Below, piece after piece: positions 38,781-47,954 of a DNA stretch of 64,000 nucleotides. Below the pieces are notes generated by a model, which was given only the letters and a program-made list of their open reading frames with translations, searched no databases and was not told where the DNA came from. The position numbers and the translations under genes are program-made. Origin of the DNA: CBDDEC01 sp965198045 (lineage in GTDB: Bacteria; Chloroflexota; Dehalococcoidia; UBA2979); assembly GCA_965198045.1 (NCBI GenBank), contig CBDAOL010000012.1:62001-126000 (forward strand). Direction: 5' to 3'. Within the stretch, counting starts at the first letter, position 1. Each line of letters starts with the position of its first letter.

Positions 38781-39740
38781 TCAGTCCGTGACGACGTTCT
38801 CCAGCGGTGAACCGTCGAGGTAGCACTGGAGTTGAGCGAGGAAACGCTCGGTTGTGCGATGTGAAGTCGCCAGACTCTCGCCGGAGGTGTGTGGCGAGAC
38901 GACACAGTTTGGCAGCGACCACAGCGGTGAGTCCGGCGACAGCGGCTCCTCCTCGAACACATCGAGGGCTGCGCCACGGATGCGACCGGCGTGCAGGACC
39001 TCGACGAGCGCCGCTTCGTCGATCAGGGCGCCACGACCGACGTTGATCAGGACGGCGTGCGGGCGCAGCCGAGCCAGCCGGCGCGCGTCGAGGAGGCCCC
39101 GCGTCTCCTTGGTCAGGGGAGCGCAGAGCACGAGGTAGTCCGCTGCGTCGACCAGTTCGTCGAGCGCCGACGGCGGCAGCCAGCGATCGAGGTTCGGGTC
39201 GCCTTCGATGCCCGTCTCGACGCGCGAGCGCCGTGTGGCGATCGTCCGCATCCCGAAGGCGTGCGCCAGCTTCGCTACCGCACGGCCGATCCCGCCGTAG
39301 CCGACGATGCCAAGCGTTTGGCCGTGCAGCTCCTCGCTGGGTCGCAGCTGCCACTCGCGCGCCGCCTGCTGCGCGCGGAAGTCGTCGACGCGGCGCGCGA
39401 AGTGGAGCATCTGCGCGAGCACCCACTCGGCCATCGGGATCGCATGCATGCCCGGCGAGTGGGTGAACATGACATCGAGGGCGCGCAGGCGCTGGTAGAA
39501 CGGTTTGTCGGTGCCGGCGCTCGAGGTGTGAAGCCAGCGCAACCCCCCCGCCTCGGCCAGCGACAACAGGGTCTCGCGTTCCGAGCCGACGTCTTCGGAC
39601 TTGAACGCCACCTCGATACCCTCCGCCGACGGCGTGATCGAACCATCGGGGTGCAGCGACGCCACTTCGATCGCGGCGTCGAGGTCGCGAATGCGGTCCG
39701 CGAACGCCTCGGCGATGGCGGCGCTAACGAGGACCTTCAT
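38781..39740 (-). CDS. D-2-hydroxyacid dehydrogenase
   Basis: 319 residues. NAD-binding motif TLGIVGYGGIGRAVAKLAHA, then YLVLCAPLTKETRGLLDA, INVGRGALIDEAALVEVL (catalytic Arg region), FEEEPLSPDSPLWSLPNCVV and SPHTSGESLATSHR (His of the relay). These match the D-isomer specific 2-hydroxyacid dehydrogenase family. Its ATG overlaps the stop of the lutB-lutA fusion as ATGA (39737-39740), so it is translated from the same mRNA. Together they suggest oxidation of lactate, glycolate or a related 2-hydroxyacid. Confidence 0.9.
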   Translation of the reverse strand: MKVLVSAAIAEAFADRIRDLDAAIEVASLHPDGSITPSAEGIEVAFKSEDVGSERETLLSLAEAGGLRWLHTSSAGTDKPFYQRLRALDVMFTHSPGMHAIPMAEWVLAQMLHFARRVDDFRAQQAAREWQLRPSEELHGQTLGIVGYGGIGRAVAKLAHAFGMRTIATRRSRVETGIEGDPNLDRWLPPSALDELVDAADYLVLCAPLTKETRGLLDARRLARLRPHAVLINVGRGALIDEAALVEVLHAGRIRGAALDVFEEEPLSPDSPLWSLPNCVVSPHTSGESLATSHRTTERFLAQLQCYLDGSPLENVVTD

Positions 39741-41899
39741 GCGAGGGGCGTCTCGGGTAGGCGGGCCGCGAGGAACTCGGCCGCGTGCATGACCTCAACG
39801 GGCAGCTTCGTCGCGTCGGCGCCGCCGCGCAGGTGCAGCAGGCAGCCCGGGTTGTCGGTGAGGAGCACCCGCGCCCCGGAGCGGCGCACGTTGCGCAGCT
39901 TGCGGTCGAGCACGCCGGCGCTCAACTCCGGCGCGACCAACGAGGTCGATCCGCCGAAGCCGCAGCACATCGCTGCCTCCTCGAGCGGCACCACCTCGGC
40001 GCCGGTGAGCGCTGCGACGAGGTCGTCGAGCATCGCACCGCGGTGGAGCGTGTTCTCGCCCTGGCAGAAGCGGTCGACCGCAACGGTGGGCGGAGCCCCG
40101 TCGGCGAGTGCGCGGTCGGGCAGGCGGGCGGGGCCGGCGAGGTAGGCGGTGAGGTCGTAGACGCGGCCGCGCAGGCGGCGGGCGCGTTCGAGCCAGAGCG
40201 GCTCCTCCGCGAAGAGGCGTTCGTAGTCGTGCAGCATCGCGATCGCGCAGGAGGGCGCAGGCGTCACGATGTCGTCCGTGCCATCGAACGCGCGCAGCGT
40301 CTGCCGGGCCATGCGCCGCGCCGCCTCATCCTCGCCGGCGTCGATCGCGGGCAGGCCGCAGCAGTGTTGAGCCATCGGCACGTCGACCAGGCAGCCAGCG
40401 GCGCGCAGCAGTGCGGCCGTCGAGGTCACGATCTCCGGCGCGAGCCGATCGCTGACGCACTGCATGAACAGCATGACGCGCCGGCCGCTGGCGTCGGTGT
40501 GCGCGAGCGCGCGCTGCTGCGCGTGCAGCTCCCGCCGTGAGCGCGCGGATGACCACGGCAGCGCCGGCGGCGTTCGCCAGGCCGTGAGTCGCCGAGGGAA
40601 CAGCACCCGTGTGAACCGGCCTCGACGCAACGGCCACGAGGCCGCCGCCAGAACCCGTGCTGCCACCTCGACCAGCCGCCGCGAGGCAAAGGCGCGGAGC
40701 CCGAGGCTCCGGCGGCGCGATGGGTTGACCGCGGCTGTCACCTGCCGGCGGACCTGGAGGATCTGTTCCGGGAGGGGGATCTCGACGGGACAGACGGTCG
40801 CGCATGCTCCGCACGAGAGGCAGAGCGATTGCGGCCCCGCCGCTGCCTCGATGCCGTGGTGGAACGCCGTGTTCACGAGGCCGATCGGACCGGTGTAGAC
40901 GTGCCCGAAGGCGTGGCCGCCGACGACCTGGTAGGCGGGGCAGACGTTGGCACAGGCGCCGCACTTCACACAGCGGAGCGCGGAGGCCGCCCACTCCTCC
41001 TCGGCCATCGCGCGGCGGCCGTTGTCGACGAGCACGATGTGCAGCTCGTGATCGGGCGCCGGGCCTGTGAAGAACGATGTGTACGTCGTGATCGGTTGCC
41101 CGGTCGCGGACCGCGCGAGCAGCCGCACCTGCCGCATCGCGTCGGTCATGGTCGGGACGATCTTCTCGATGCCGGCGACCACGACATGCACCGGCGGCAG
41201 GCTGGCGCTCATCTCGCCGTTGCCCTCGTTCGTCACGAGCAACGTCGAGCCGGTCGCGGCGACGAGGGCGTTCGCACCGGTGATGCCGACGCCGGCCGAG
41301 AGGAAGCGGTCCCGGAGGGCAGTGCGGGCGCTGCGCACCATCGCCGGGATGTCGTCGTCGTCGAAGGGTCGCCCCAGCTCACCCTCGAGGATGCGCGCTA
41401 CCTCTTGCCGGCGGCGATGGATCGCGGGCATCACCACGTGGCTCGGCCGGTCGTCGTCGAGCTGGAGCAGCCACTCCCCGAGGTCGGTCTCGACGGCGCT
41501 GACGCCCGCGGCGGCCAGGTGTTCGTTGAGGAACAGCTCCTCAGTCACCATCGACTTGCCCTTGACGACGGTGGTGACTCCTCGGTCGGCGCAGAGCTTC
41601 GCGACATAAGTGTTCGCATCGGCGGCGCTCGTCGCCTCGTACACCGTCGTGCCCGCGCCCTCCGCGGCCGCGCGGAACTGCGCGACGAGCGCGGGCAGGT
41701 CGGCGATCACGCCGTCCTTCACCGCAGCGAGCTCGCGCCGCAGTGAGTCGAAGCTCACGCCGCGCGAGCCCTCGAGGTCCGCGATCTGACTGTCGCGCGT
41801 CTCACGCCACGCGCGCTGGAAGTCGAGGAGGGAAGCGCCCAGCGTCTCGTGCACCAACGCGTCCTCGTAGCGCTCCTCGAACGGCGCCGGAGCACTCAT
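39737..41899 (-). CDS. LutB-LutA fusion: LUD domain, 2x[4Fe-4S], two CCG domains
   Basis: 720 residues combining two Lut subunits. The first half is LutB: the LUD domain with VVKGKSMVTEELFLNEHLAA and GVGITGANALVAATGSTLLV, then two ferredoxin clusters CVKCGACANVCPAY and CLSCGACATVCPVEIPLPEQ. The second half is LutA: two CCG (cysteine-rich) domains, FMQCVSDRLAP...QHCCGLPAIDAG and DRFCQGENTLHRG...EAAMCCGFGGSTSL. In Bacillus these are separate proteins of the LutABC L-lactate oxidation complex; here a fused order B-A. It overlaps LutC upstream (41896-41899) and the hydroxyacid dehydrogenase downstream. Cytoplasmic, electrons probably to quinone or a flavoprotein. Confidence 0.9.
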   Translation of the reverse strand: MSAPAPFEERYEDALVHETLGASLLDFQRAWRETRDSQIADLEGSRGVSFDSLRRELAAVKDGVIADLPALVAQFRAAAEGAGTTVYEATSAADANTYVAKLCADRGVTTVVKGKSMVTEELFLNEHLAAAGVSAVETDLGEWLLQLDDDRPSHVVMPAIHRRRQEVARILEGELGRPFDDDDIPAMVRSARTALRDRFLSAGVGITGANALVAATGSTLLVTNEGNGEMSASLPPVHVVVAGIEKIVPTMTDAMRQVRLLARSATGQPITTYTSFFTGPAPDHELHIVLVDNGRRAMAEEEWAASALRCVKCGACANVCPAYQVVGGHAFGHVYTGPIGLVNTAFHHGIEAAAGPQSLCLSCGACATVCPVEIPLPEQILQVRRQVTAAVNPSRRRSLGLRAFASRRLVEVAARVLAAASWPLRRGRFTRVLFPRRLTAWRTPPALPWSSARSRRELHAQQRALAHTDASGRRVMLFMQCVSDRLAPEIVTSTAALLRAAGCLVDVPMAQHCCGLPAIDAGEDEAARRMARQTLRAFDGTDDIVTPAPSCAIAMLHDYERLFAEEPLWLERARRLRGRVYDLTAYLAGPARLPDRALADGAPPTVAVDRFCQGENTLHRGAMLDDLVAALTGAEVVPLEEAAMCCGFGGSTSLVAPELSAGVLDRKLRNVRRSGARVLLTDNPGCLLHLRGGADATKLPVEVMHAAEFLAARLPETPLA

Positions 41900-42450
41900 C
41901 CGACCAGCACCAGCTGCACTGCGGACGGCCCCTGCACGCCGATCGTGAGCGAGCGCTCGATGTCCGCCGTGCGGGACGGGCCCGTCACGAGCGTTGCCAA
42001 TGACACCGTCGAGGCGTGCTCGTCGAGCCACGCCGCCGCCTCGTCCAGGGTCGGGACGATGCGGTCTACTTCGACGACATGGAGGCACGTCTGCGACAGC
42101 GCGCCCACCGCTCGGTCACCGAGTTCATGTTGCGACAACAGCACCGACCCCGACTCGGCGACGGCCAGCGCGCCCTCGACGACCCCGACCGCCACATCGG
42201 CGACTGAGGCGAAGGGGTCGGCGAGGTCGGGCGTCAGCAGGCGATCGCCGAGTGCTGCGCCGAGGTCTGGTCGCCGCGCCAGCAGAGAGGGCGCCACCGC
42301 CACCTGCCCCTCGCCGGCGACGTCAATCGCGAGCGCGGCGACGGCCTCCCAGTCGGGGACCTCAACGACGACACTCGCGGCCGCTGTGGCACGCGCGCGC
42401 AGCTCCTCGAGGAAGCGGCCGTCGGGGTCGCCCCGGTGCCGGTTCGTCAT
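41896..42450 (-). CDS. lutC: LutC-type LUD domain protein
   Basis: 184 residues. The LUD fold is shown by VADVAVGVVEGALAVAESGS, LSQTCLHVVEVDRIVPTLDE and SLATLVTGPSRTADIERSLT with the closing IGVQGPSAVQLVLVG. Length and motifs are those of LutC (YkgG). It is the first gene of the operon; its TGA overlaps the ATG of the fused LutB-LutA gene. The operon is divergent from the luciferase-like oxidoreductase at 42581, with 130 bp between for both promoters. Confidence 0.88.
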   Translation of the reverse strand: MTNRHRGDPDGRFLEELRARATAAASVVVEVPDWEAVAALAIDVAGEGQVAVAPSLLARRPDLGAALGDRLLTPDLADPFASVADVAVGVVEGALAVAESGSVLLSQHELGDRAVGALSQTCLHVVEVDRIVPTLDEAAAWLDEHASTVSLATLVTGPSRTADIERSLTIGVQGPSAVQLVLVG

Positions 42451-42580
42451 CTACAGTCGCCTTCCATCGCGCGTGAGATGGTACGTGGAGACTGCGGGGC
42501 GCGGCTGTCACGGCGTTTCGTTGATGCGTGATCGATATCGGGGTCGCACGAAGGCCGCGCCGAGTCGGAAGGGAAACCAG

Positions 42581-43849
42581 ATGAAGTTCGGATTGTTTTA
42601 CGAGCTGCAGCTGCCGAAGCCGTACGGCGCTGACGACTGGGACCCGGAGGACGAGCACCGCATCTACAAGGACGCGCTCGCACAGATCGAGCTGGCCGAC
42701 TCGCTCGGGTACGACTATGTCTTCGAGGTCGAGCACCACCACCTCGAGGAGTACGCGCACTCCTCGGCGCCGGAGATCTTGCTCGCCGCCGCCTCGCAGC
42801 GCACCGAGAACATCCGGCTCGGCCACGGCATCGTGCTCACACCGCCGCCCTACAACCACCCCGGCCGCATCGCGGAGCGCATCTCGGCGCTCGACCTCGT
42901 CTCGGACGGTCGTGCCGAGTTCGGTACAGGCGAGTCATCCTCATCGGCGGAGCTCGACGCCTACAACGTGCCGTGGGACGAGAAGAAAGCGATGTGGGAG
43001 GAGGGCACCCGCACAGCGATCAGGATGATGACGGAGAGCCCGTTCACCGGCATCGACGGGGACTACGTGAAGTTCCCTCCGCGCAACGTCATCCCCAAAC
43101 CGCTGCAGAAGCCCCACCCGCCCCTCTGGGTAGCGGGCGGTCGGCGCGAGACAGTGCTGACGGCGGCACGACTCGGCATGGGCAGCCTCGGCTTCTCCTT
43201 CGAGACGCCGGAGGAGTCGGAGGAGCGGGTCAGCACCTACTGGCGCATCATGCGCGAGGAGTGCCGGCCGATCGGCCAGGCCGTGAATCCGGGGCTGATC
43301 GTCCTCAGCCAGTTCGCCTGTGCGGAGACCGAGGCGGAGGCGCAGCGCAAATCGGGTGACGGCGGGCAGTTCTTCAGCTTCGCCCTCAACCACTTCTACA
43401 GCCCCCTGACGGGTCCCTCGCACGACCATGCGAAGACGAACCTGATGACCGAGTTCACCGACACGCCGGAGGAGGAGCGCCTCGCGCGCATCCAGGCGCG
43501 CTCACGCGACCAGCTCGCCGACCTCGCCAAGGCGGAACTCACGGTGTCGGAGCAGGAGCCCGAGGACGAGAACGCCCGCGCGCTCTGGCGCGCAGCGCGC
43601 GCGCGCTCCGCGGTCGGTACGCCCGACATGCTGCGCGAGTACCTGGGGCAGTACGAGGACGCGCACCAGGACATCATGCTCTTCATCGCGCAGGCAGGCA
43701 GCCGCAAGCACGACGACATCATGGAGTCGATCGACCTCTTCGGTCGGAAGGTGCTGCCGGAGTTCAAGGAGCGGCACGAGGAGATCCACAAGCCGTGGCG
43801 CGAGCGCCAGCTCGAGGGCTTCGAGTACGAGGTGAACTCCTCGATCTGA
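42581..43849 (+). CDS. LLM class flavin-dependent oxidoreductase (luciferase-like)
   Basis: 422 residues from ATG 42581 (site GGAAGGG); the open frame upstream is antisense to lutC. Luciferase-like barrel features: MKFGLFYELQLPKPYG, DSLGYDYVFEVEHHHLEEYA, IRLGHGIVLTPPPYNHPGRI, RISALDLVSDGRAEFGTGES and PPLWVAGGRRETVLTAARLG. Full length. FMN- or F420-dependent monooxygenases of this group act on small organic molecules; the substrate is unknown. A remnant of another family member lies at 49019-49327. Confidence 0.9.
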   Translation: MKFGLFYELQLPKPYGADDWDPEDEHRIYKDALAQIELADSLGYDYVFEVEHHHLEEYAHSSAPEILLAAASQRTENIRLGHGIVLTPPPYNHPGRIAERISALDLVSDGRAEFGTGESSSSAELDAYNVPWDEKKAMWEEGTRTAIRMMTESPFTGIDGDYVKFPPRNVIPKPLQKPHPPLWVAGGRRETVLTAARLGMGSLGFSFETPEESEERVSTYWRIMREECRPIGQAVNPGLIVLSQFACAETEAEAQRKSGDGGQFFSFALNHFYSPLTGPSHDHAKTNLMTEFTDTPEEERLARIQARSRDQLADLAKAELTVSEQEPEDENARALWRAARARSAVGTPDMLREYLGQYEDAHQDIMLFIAQAGSRKHDDIMESIDLFGRKVLPEFKERHEEIHKPWRERQLEGFEYEVNSSI

Positions 43850-44086
43850 GCCTCGCCTCTCGCTCGACCTGGCCGGCACGAGCCTGATCCTCGATCCCCC
43901 CGCGTCACGAAGTGAGTCGCGGCGTCAGCCGTGCGCCCACGCGATCCGCCCGATCCTCCGGCTTCGCCGGTGCGAGGGGTCGTCGGTGATTCCGTCGGTC
44001 ACTTTACATTTGTGGTGGCGAGATGGGATTGTCCGACATGACCCCGATCAGCCTGGCTTGTGGGAACACCCACCGAGGAGGACGCG

Positions 44087-44530
44087 ATGAGCGACGAAGA
44101 GGGCACAGCACCCGGCGAAGAGACAAGCAGTTCAGGCCTCGACGCGATCACGGGCAGGCTGAGCTTGCCGGGCGAGTTGCTGCTGGCGCTGGGTGCCGCA
44201 CTCGTGGTCTTCGTCGACCTCCTGGGCAATGTCATCCTGGAGGAGTACTCGTTCGGCCGCGTCCCGTGGGTGGCGTCGTTGCTGATCCTCATCACCGTCG
44301 CAGCGCATCGCTGGGGCGAGCGGTCGCTGTTCGCCGCATATGGCCGAGCGCTGGTCGTGCTCGGGCTCGTTGCCGGCGCGACAGTCGCGCGTGAGCTAGT
44401 GGCAGACGTCAGCAACGACTACCTCGACGGTGGGGCCACAACGCTGATGGCGCTGATCTTTTATGTCGGCGGTGCGCTCCTGCTCATCGGCAGCTGGCAG
44501 AGCTGGTCGAGCGACGAGGGCAACGCGTAA
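44087..44530 (+). CDS. small four-helix membrane protein, unknown function
   Basis: 147 residues from ATG 44087 (GAGGA site). A polar start (MSDEEGTAPGEETSSSGLDA) precedes four hydrophobic segments: LLLALGAALVVFVDLLGNVI, WVASLLILITVAAH, ALVVLGLVAGATVA and ALIFYVGGALLLIGSWQSW. The type resembles small inner-membrane proteins next to solute transport or stress genes. No family is recognised. Confidence 0.65.
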   Translation: MSDEEGTAPGEETSSSGLDAITGRLSLPGELLLALGAALVVFVDLLGNVILEEYSFGRVPWVASLLILITVAAHRWGERSLFAAYGRALVVLGLVAGATVARELVADVSNDYLDGGATTLMALIFYVGGALLLIGSWQSWSSDEGNA

Positions 44531-44921
44531 CGCCGCTCTCCACCGTTGCGGCTTGCTTTGAGTCGCCCTCGAAGGGCTGCCAGGAAGCGTTCTGAGGGTC
44601 GGCCTGCGCCCTTCTCTCGGGGTCGGATCACGGCTATTTTTCGGGTCGGAGGCGCGCTCGGAAGCCGCGTCGGTATCTAATAGTAAAAACCTTGGCTCGA
44701 TCTATCAGAGACGCTTAGTGATCGGACCCAGATACGGGTTTGCGCGCGTTAGTAGTCTTTCACGCCGCCGGGACACGGGGGGGGCTCATTTGCGGCCGGA
44801 TCCCACATCACGTATTAACAATGCACCAGAGTGCTCAATTCACCTTGGGCAAGCACCACGACCAATCGTCCTGGTGGCGATTGGGCATTCGTCCAGGGTT
44901 TGTGGTGCGTGAGGGGGAACT
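44531..44921. other. 391-bp intergenic region before the solute-binding protein
   Basis: No gene is supported. A small hairpin GCCCTCGAAGGGC near 44567-44579 follows the membrane-protein gene and may terminate it. The middle is AT-richer (TATCTAATAGTAAAAACC around 44672-44690) and probably contains the promoter of the solute-binding protein gene. The 5' leader would be about 200 nt. Confidence 0.4.
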
Positions 44922-46709
44922 GTGACTGAAAGCAACTATTGGGGGCGCACGCTCAGACATCGGATGTCTCGACGTGGCGTACTCCGCGGTGCTGGCATTG
45001 TCGGCGCTGGTCTCGCAGGTGCGGCCCTCATCGGCTGCGGCGATGACGATGACGACGATGACGATGGTGGTGCAGGCACCCCAGCGGCGACGGCAACCGC
45101 CGGCGGCGGCACGGCTACCCCGGCGCCGACGGCCGTGGACCCGTTCGCGAACATCAACCGCGGCGGTACCCTGAGGTTCACGCGCTCTGGTGACCCGCCG
45201 ACGATCGACGCTTACGGCAACCTGTCGTTCGAGGCGAAGACGGTGTCGCTCTACGCGCACAGCCGTCTCTTCAAGATCGGCGCTCGCGCGGACATCAACC
45301 CGAACGCGGCCCTCCCCGAGGAGGACGTGGCGGAGTCCGCGGAGACGAGCGATGGCCAGAACTGGACCGTCAAGCTCAAGCAGGGGGTCAAGTTCCACAA
45401 CAAGGCCCCGGTCAACGGCAAAGAGCTGACGACCGACGACATCATGTTCTCGTGGGAGAAGCTCACCGCTCCGGAGTCCCCGAACGTCTCGATGACGACG
45501 CACGTCGACAAGTTCGAGGCGGTGGACGACTACACGCTGAACGTGGAGCTCAACAATCCTTCGGCGACGTTCAAGGACTTCCTGGCTGACGCCAACGTCC
45601 TGCACATCCAGCCGACGGAGGCGGATGGCGGTTACGACCCGCTGCAGGACATGATCGGCTCCGGCCCCTGGATCTTCGAGCGCTACGATCCGTCCGTTCA
45701 GATCAAGTATTCGAAGAACCCGGAGTGGTTCGTCGAGGGCAAGCCGTTTGCTGACGCCGTCGACCTGATCATCATCCCCGAGTACCAGAACCGTCTCTCG
45801 CAGTTCAAGGCGGCCAACACGACCGCCGCGGGCATCAACGCGAACGACGTCCTGGGCCTCAAGGATGAGCAGGGCGACGTGCAGTGGCGCGGCTTGCAGC
45901 CAGCGCTGCTGTCGTTCGTCTACTTCTCGAAGCCCGAGCGGGACCCGGATGCTGCATGGCAGGACCCGAAGTTCCGCCAGGCGCTCTCGATGACCTACGA
46001 CCGGGACGCGCTCACGGACCTCGGTTACAACGTGTCCGCCCTCAAGGAGGCCGGCCTCGATGTGATCGAGAGCTGGAACAACCTGATTCCAGCTGGCTTC
46101 ACGCGCTGGTGGCTCGACCCGACGTCGGCCCGCCAGGGTGAGAGCGCCAAATTCTTCGAGTACAACCCGGCGGAAGCTCAGAAGATCTTCGCAGCCAACG
46201 GTTGGGAGGGCACGAGCTTCACATGGCAGTACACGACGAACCGCTACGGTTCGACGTTCAACTCCATTGCGGAGGCCATGGGCAACTACTTCATCGAGTC
46301 TGGTCTCGACCCTCAGACCGAGGGGCAGGACTACTCATCGAAGTACATCACGCAGACCTTCCGCTCCGAGTTCAACGGCGTGGCCTTCGGCTACGAGACG
46401 CCGTTCCCGGAGGTGGGTGGGTACTTCCCGCGTATGTTCGGCGACGACCCGGCCAACCACAGCCGGATCTCCGACCCGGTGATCGACGAGATCGCAGCCA
46501 AGCAGGCCGTCGAGCTTGACGAAGAGACGCGGCGAGAGCTCATCTACGATGCACAGGTGCACAACATGGAGCAGGGATACTACCTCCCGTCCCAGGCTGG
46601 CGCTGGCACCAGTTGGGCGGCTTACCGGCCGGAGGTGCGAGGCATCGTCCAGACCCGCTCTTATGGGGAGGGTACGGAGACGGCGCCTGGCTTCTGGTTC
46701 GACGTATAG
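44922..46709 (+). CDS. ABC transporter solute-binding protein, family 5 (peptide/nickel type)
   Basis: 595 residues from GTG 44922 (GAGGGGG site). The N-terminus has a twin-arginine-type start (MSRRGVLRGAGIVGAGLAGA) and lipobox LIGC, then an Asp8 run and a Thr/Ala/Pro/Gly linker. It should be exported by Tat and lipid-anchored. The SBP_bac_5 fold is evident from GGTLRFTRSGDPPTIDA, LKQGVKFHNKAPVNGKELTT, ADDYTL-like VDDYTLNVELNNPSATFKDF and PKFRQALSMTYDRDAL. No permease or ATPase genes adjoin; the gene ends with its own terminator, so it relies on permeases elsewhere. The ligand is probably an oligopeptide or metal-chelate. Confidence 0.9.
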   Translation: MTESNYWGRTLRHRMSRRGVLRGAGIVGAGLAGAALIGCGDDDDDDDDGGAGTPAATATAGGGTATPAPTAVDPFANINRGGTLRFTRSGDPPTIDAYGNLSFEAKTVSLYAHSRLFKIGARADINPNAALPEEDVAESAETSDGQNWTVKLKQGVKFHNKAPVNGKELTTDDIMFSWEKLTAPESPNVSMTTHVDKFEAVDDYTLNVELNNPSATFKDFLADANVLHIQPTEADGGYDPLQDMIGSGPWIFERYDPSVQIKYSKNPEWFVEGKPFADAVDLIIIPEYQNRLSQFKAANTTAAGINANDVLGLKDEQGDVQWRGLQPALLSFVYFSKPERDPDAAWQDPKFRQALSMTYDRDALTDLGYNVSALKEAGLDVIESWNNLIPAGFTRWWLDPTSARQGESAKFFEYNPAEAQKIFAANGWEGTSFTWQYTTNRYGSTFNSIAEAMGNYFIESGLDPQTEGQDYSSKYITQTFRSEFNGVAFGYETPFPEVGGYFPRMFGDDPANHSRISDPVIDEIAAKQAVELDEETRRELIYDAQVHNMEQGYYLPSQAGAGTSWAAYRPEVRGIVQTRSYGEGTETAPGFWFDV

Positions 46710-47052
46710 CCAATCTCGAGACTTCCCGAAGCGAGCATCGTCTCGGGATTGCGAACAGAAGGGCGGAGCCTTCGGGCCCCGCCCTTCTTGCTGCCCAGAG
46801 GACGGCGAGCCGACGGGCGAGAGCCCCCTGGGCGCCGTCCGTGTGGGCCCCGAACGTGACCGAGCACATGCTGAAGTCGCCAGAGTTTGACCGCAGCTTG
46901 AGTTCCCGGTCGCGAAGCGCTAGCAGCTCGACGACCTGGTAGAGCCAAGGCTCGTCGACGACGAAGATGCTCCGCCCCTGCTCATCGAAGCGGATGTCGG
47001 CGGCCGCCTCCTTCGGCAGCAGCTCACGCGCCGCACGAATGCTCGTTCGCAC
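46540..47052 (-). CDS. uncertain small ORF next to a lipoprotein gene
   Basis: From GTG 47052 the frame reads MRTSIRAARELLPKEAAADI then RFDEQGRSIFVVDEPWLYQV and ELLALRDRELKLRSNSG, protein-like for about 60-70 residues, and overlaps the end of the lipoprotein gene by 29 bp. Beyond about 46850 it runs antisense through the terminator and the 3' end of the solute-binding protein gene, so the true gene, if any, is shorter or truncated. No family is recognised. Confidence 0.25.
   Translation of the reverse strand: MRTSIRAARELLPKEAAADIRFDEQGRSIFVVDEPWLYQVVELLALRDRELKLRSNSGDFSMCSVTFGAHTDGAQGALARRLAVLWAARRAGPEGSALLFAIPRRCSLREVSRLAIRRTRSQAPSPYPPHKSGSGRCLAPPAGKPPNWCQRQPGTGGSIPAPCCAPVHRR
46757..46788 (+). 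terminator. Rho-independent terminator after the solute-binding protein gene
   Basis: Stem AGAAGGGCGG/CCGCCCTTCT of 10 bp with an inner GCC-TTCG-GGC tetraloop hairpin, located 48 nt after the stop. It is followed by TTG only, a short U-tract. Confidence 0.75.
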
Positions 47053-47431
47053 GGATCGATGCTGTCACCTCGATGAAGTACACGGCGTACTGATGCGTCA
47101 GCTCAGGATCGCCCTCGCGTCCGGCATGCAGCGCCAGCAGGTAATCACCGTAGACGACCGCCGCGGAGTCAGGAACGCTCGACCCCTGGGGCAGCAGCTC
47201 GTATGCCTCGCGGGCGGTGTCTTCGAAGCGCAGCACACTCGCGACCGGGTCGTCGAGGCCCACCATGATGCCGTTGGCGATGCGATCGAAGCGCGAAACG
47301 GCGGCCGTGTAGTAGTCGCACGGGTCGGGGTCGCGTGTGAGCGAGACGATCTCGAGGCGCCCGCACGCCGACAGGACCACGAACGCGAGCAGCGCGGTGA
47401 GCAATGGCCGCCAGAGCGAGCGTGCCTGCAT
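47024..47431 (-). CDS. small predicted lipoprotein
   Basis: 135 residues. Signal peptide SLWRPLLTALLAFVVLSACG with lipobox LSAC (Cys23). The mature part is acidic, helical and has two further Cys (PDPCDYYTAAV and EHSCGA). Motifs such as FEDTAREAYELLPQGSSVPD and YGDYLLALHAGREGDPELTH suggest a helical repeat. It points away from the solute-binding protein gene. Function unknown. Confidence 0.6.
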   Translation of the reverse strand: MQARSLWRPLLTALLAFVVLSACGRLEIVSLTRDPDPCDYYTAAVSRFDRIANGIMVGLDDPVASVLRFEDTAREAYELLPQGSSVPDSAAVVYGDYLLALHAGREGDPELTHQYAVYFIEVTASIRANEHSCGA

Positions 47432-47664
47432 GCGCGCATGCTACGCCGCGGAGACCACCACGCTGGAGCTCAACGAGAACCACCCTTGACGGGGCCTGGA
47501 CTCAGTTCCCGTCACCAGAGTTGGGGGGCTCGGAGAGACTTCCCGAAGGACAACACCCCACCTCACGTGCATGTTTGAGTTGTGACCAGCGTTATGCCTG
47601 ACCGAAAGCTCTCGCTATGAGATTCCTGCGGAGCGCGACCCGGCCGGACGTCGTTGGGGTCGCG

Positions 47665-47885
47665 CTATGCGCCCCACCCCACCGCGTACGTCACGTGCTC
47701 GCCGTCGAGCCCTTTGAGCGCCACCGGCTCCCGTGCAGCCAACTCGAACTCCCCACTCGACGCCACGAGCTCGCGCAGCAGCGACGAGACCAGGATCTCG
47801 CCGCCGTCGGCTTGCGAGCAGATGCGCGCCGCGAGCACGACGTGCGCGCCGTAGAAGTCGTCGGGCAGCCGAACGCGCTCGATCG
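47665..47885 (-). pseudogene. class III nucleotide cyclase, C-terminal fragment
   Basis: About 70 codons read DDFYGAHVVLAARICSQADG, GEILVSSLLRELVASSGEFE and PVALKGLDGEHVTYAVGW, the last third of a class III adenylate/guanylate cyclase domain. The N-terminal catalytic part with the metal-binding Asp residues is missing. The frame starts only with unrelated residues (MGLMDTPP). It is followed upstream by a second, shorter cyclase end at 47898-47954. Confidence 0.7.
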
Positions 47886-47897
47886 GGGGCGTGTCCA

Positions 47898-47954
47898 TCA
47901 GGCCCACCTCACTGCGTACGTCACGTGCTCAGCGTCGGACTCCGTTCGGTTCAT
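47898..47954 (-). pseudogene. second cyclase 3' end, tandem to the first
   Basis: Eighteen codons end in AEHVTYAVRWA then TGA, parallel to GEHVTYAVGWGA of the neighbouring fragment. The two 3' ends share GCGTACGTCACGTGCTC exactly. Two cyclase genes or a duplicated gene once lay here in tandem and were deleted down to their tails. Confidence 0.55.

Noticed and set aside
41849..42580. N-terminal extension of the LLM oxidoreductase
   Set aside because: Antisense to lutC; homology and RBS place the start at 42581.
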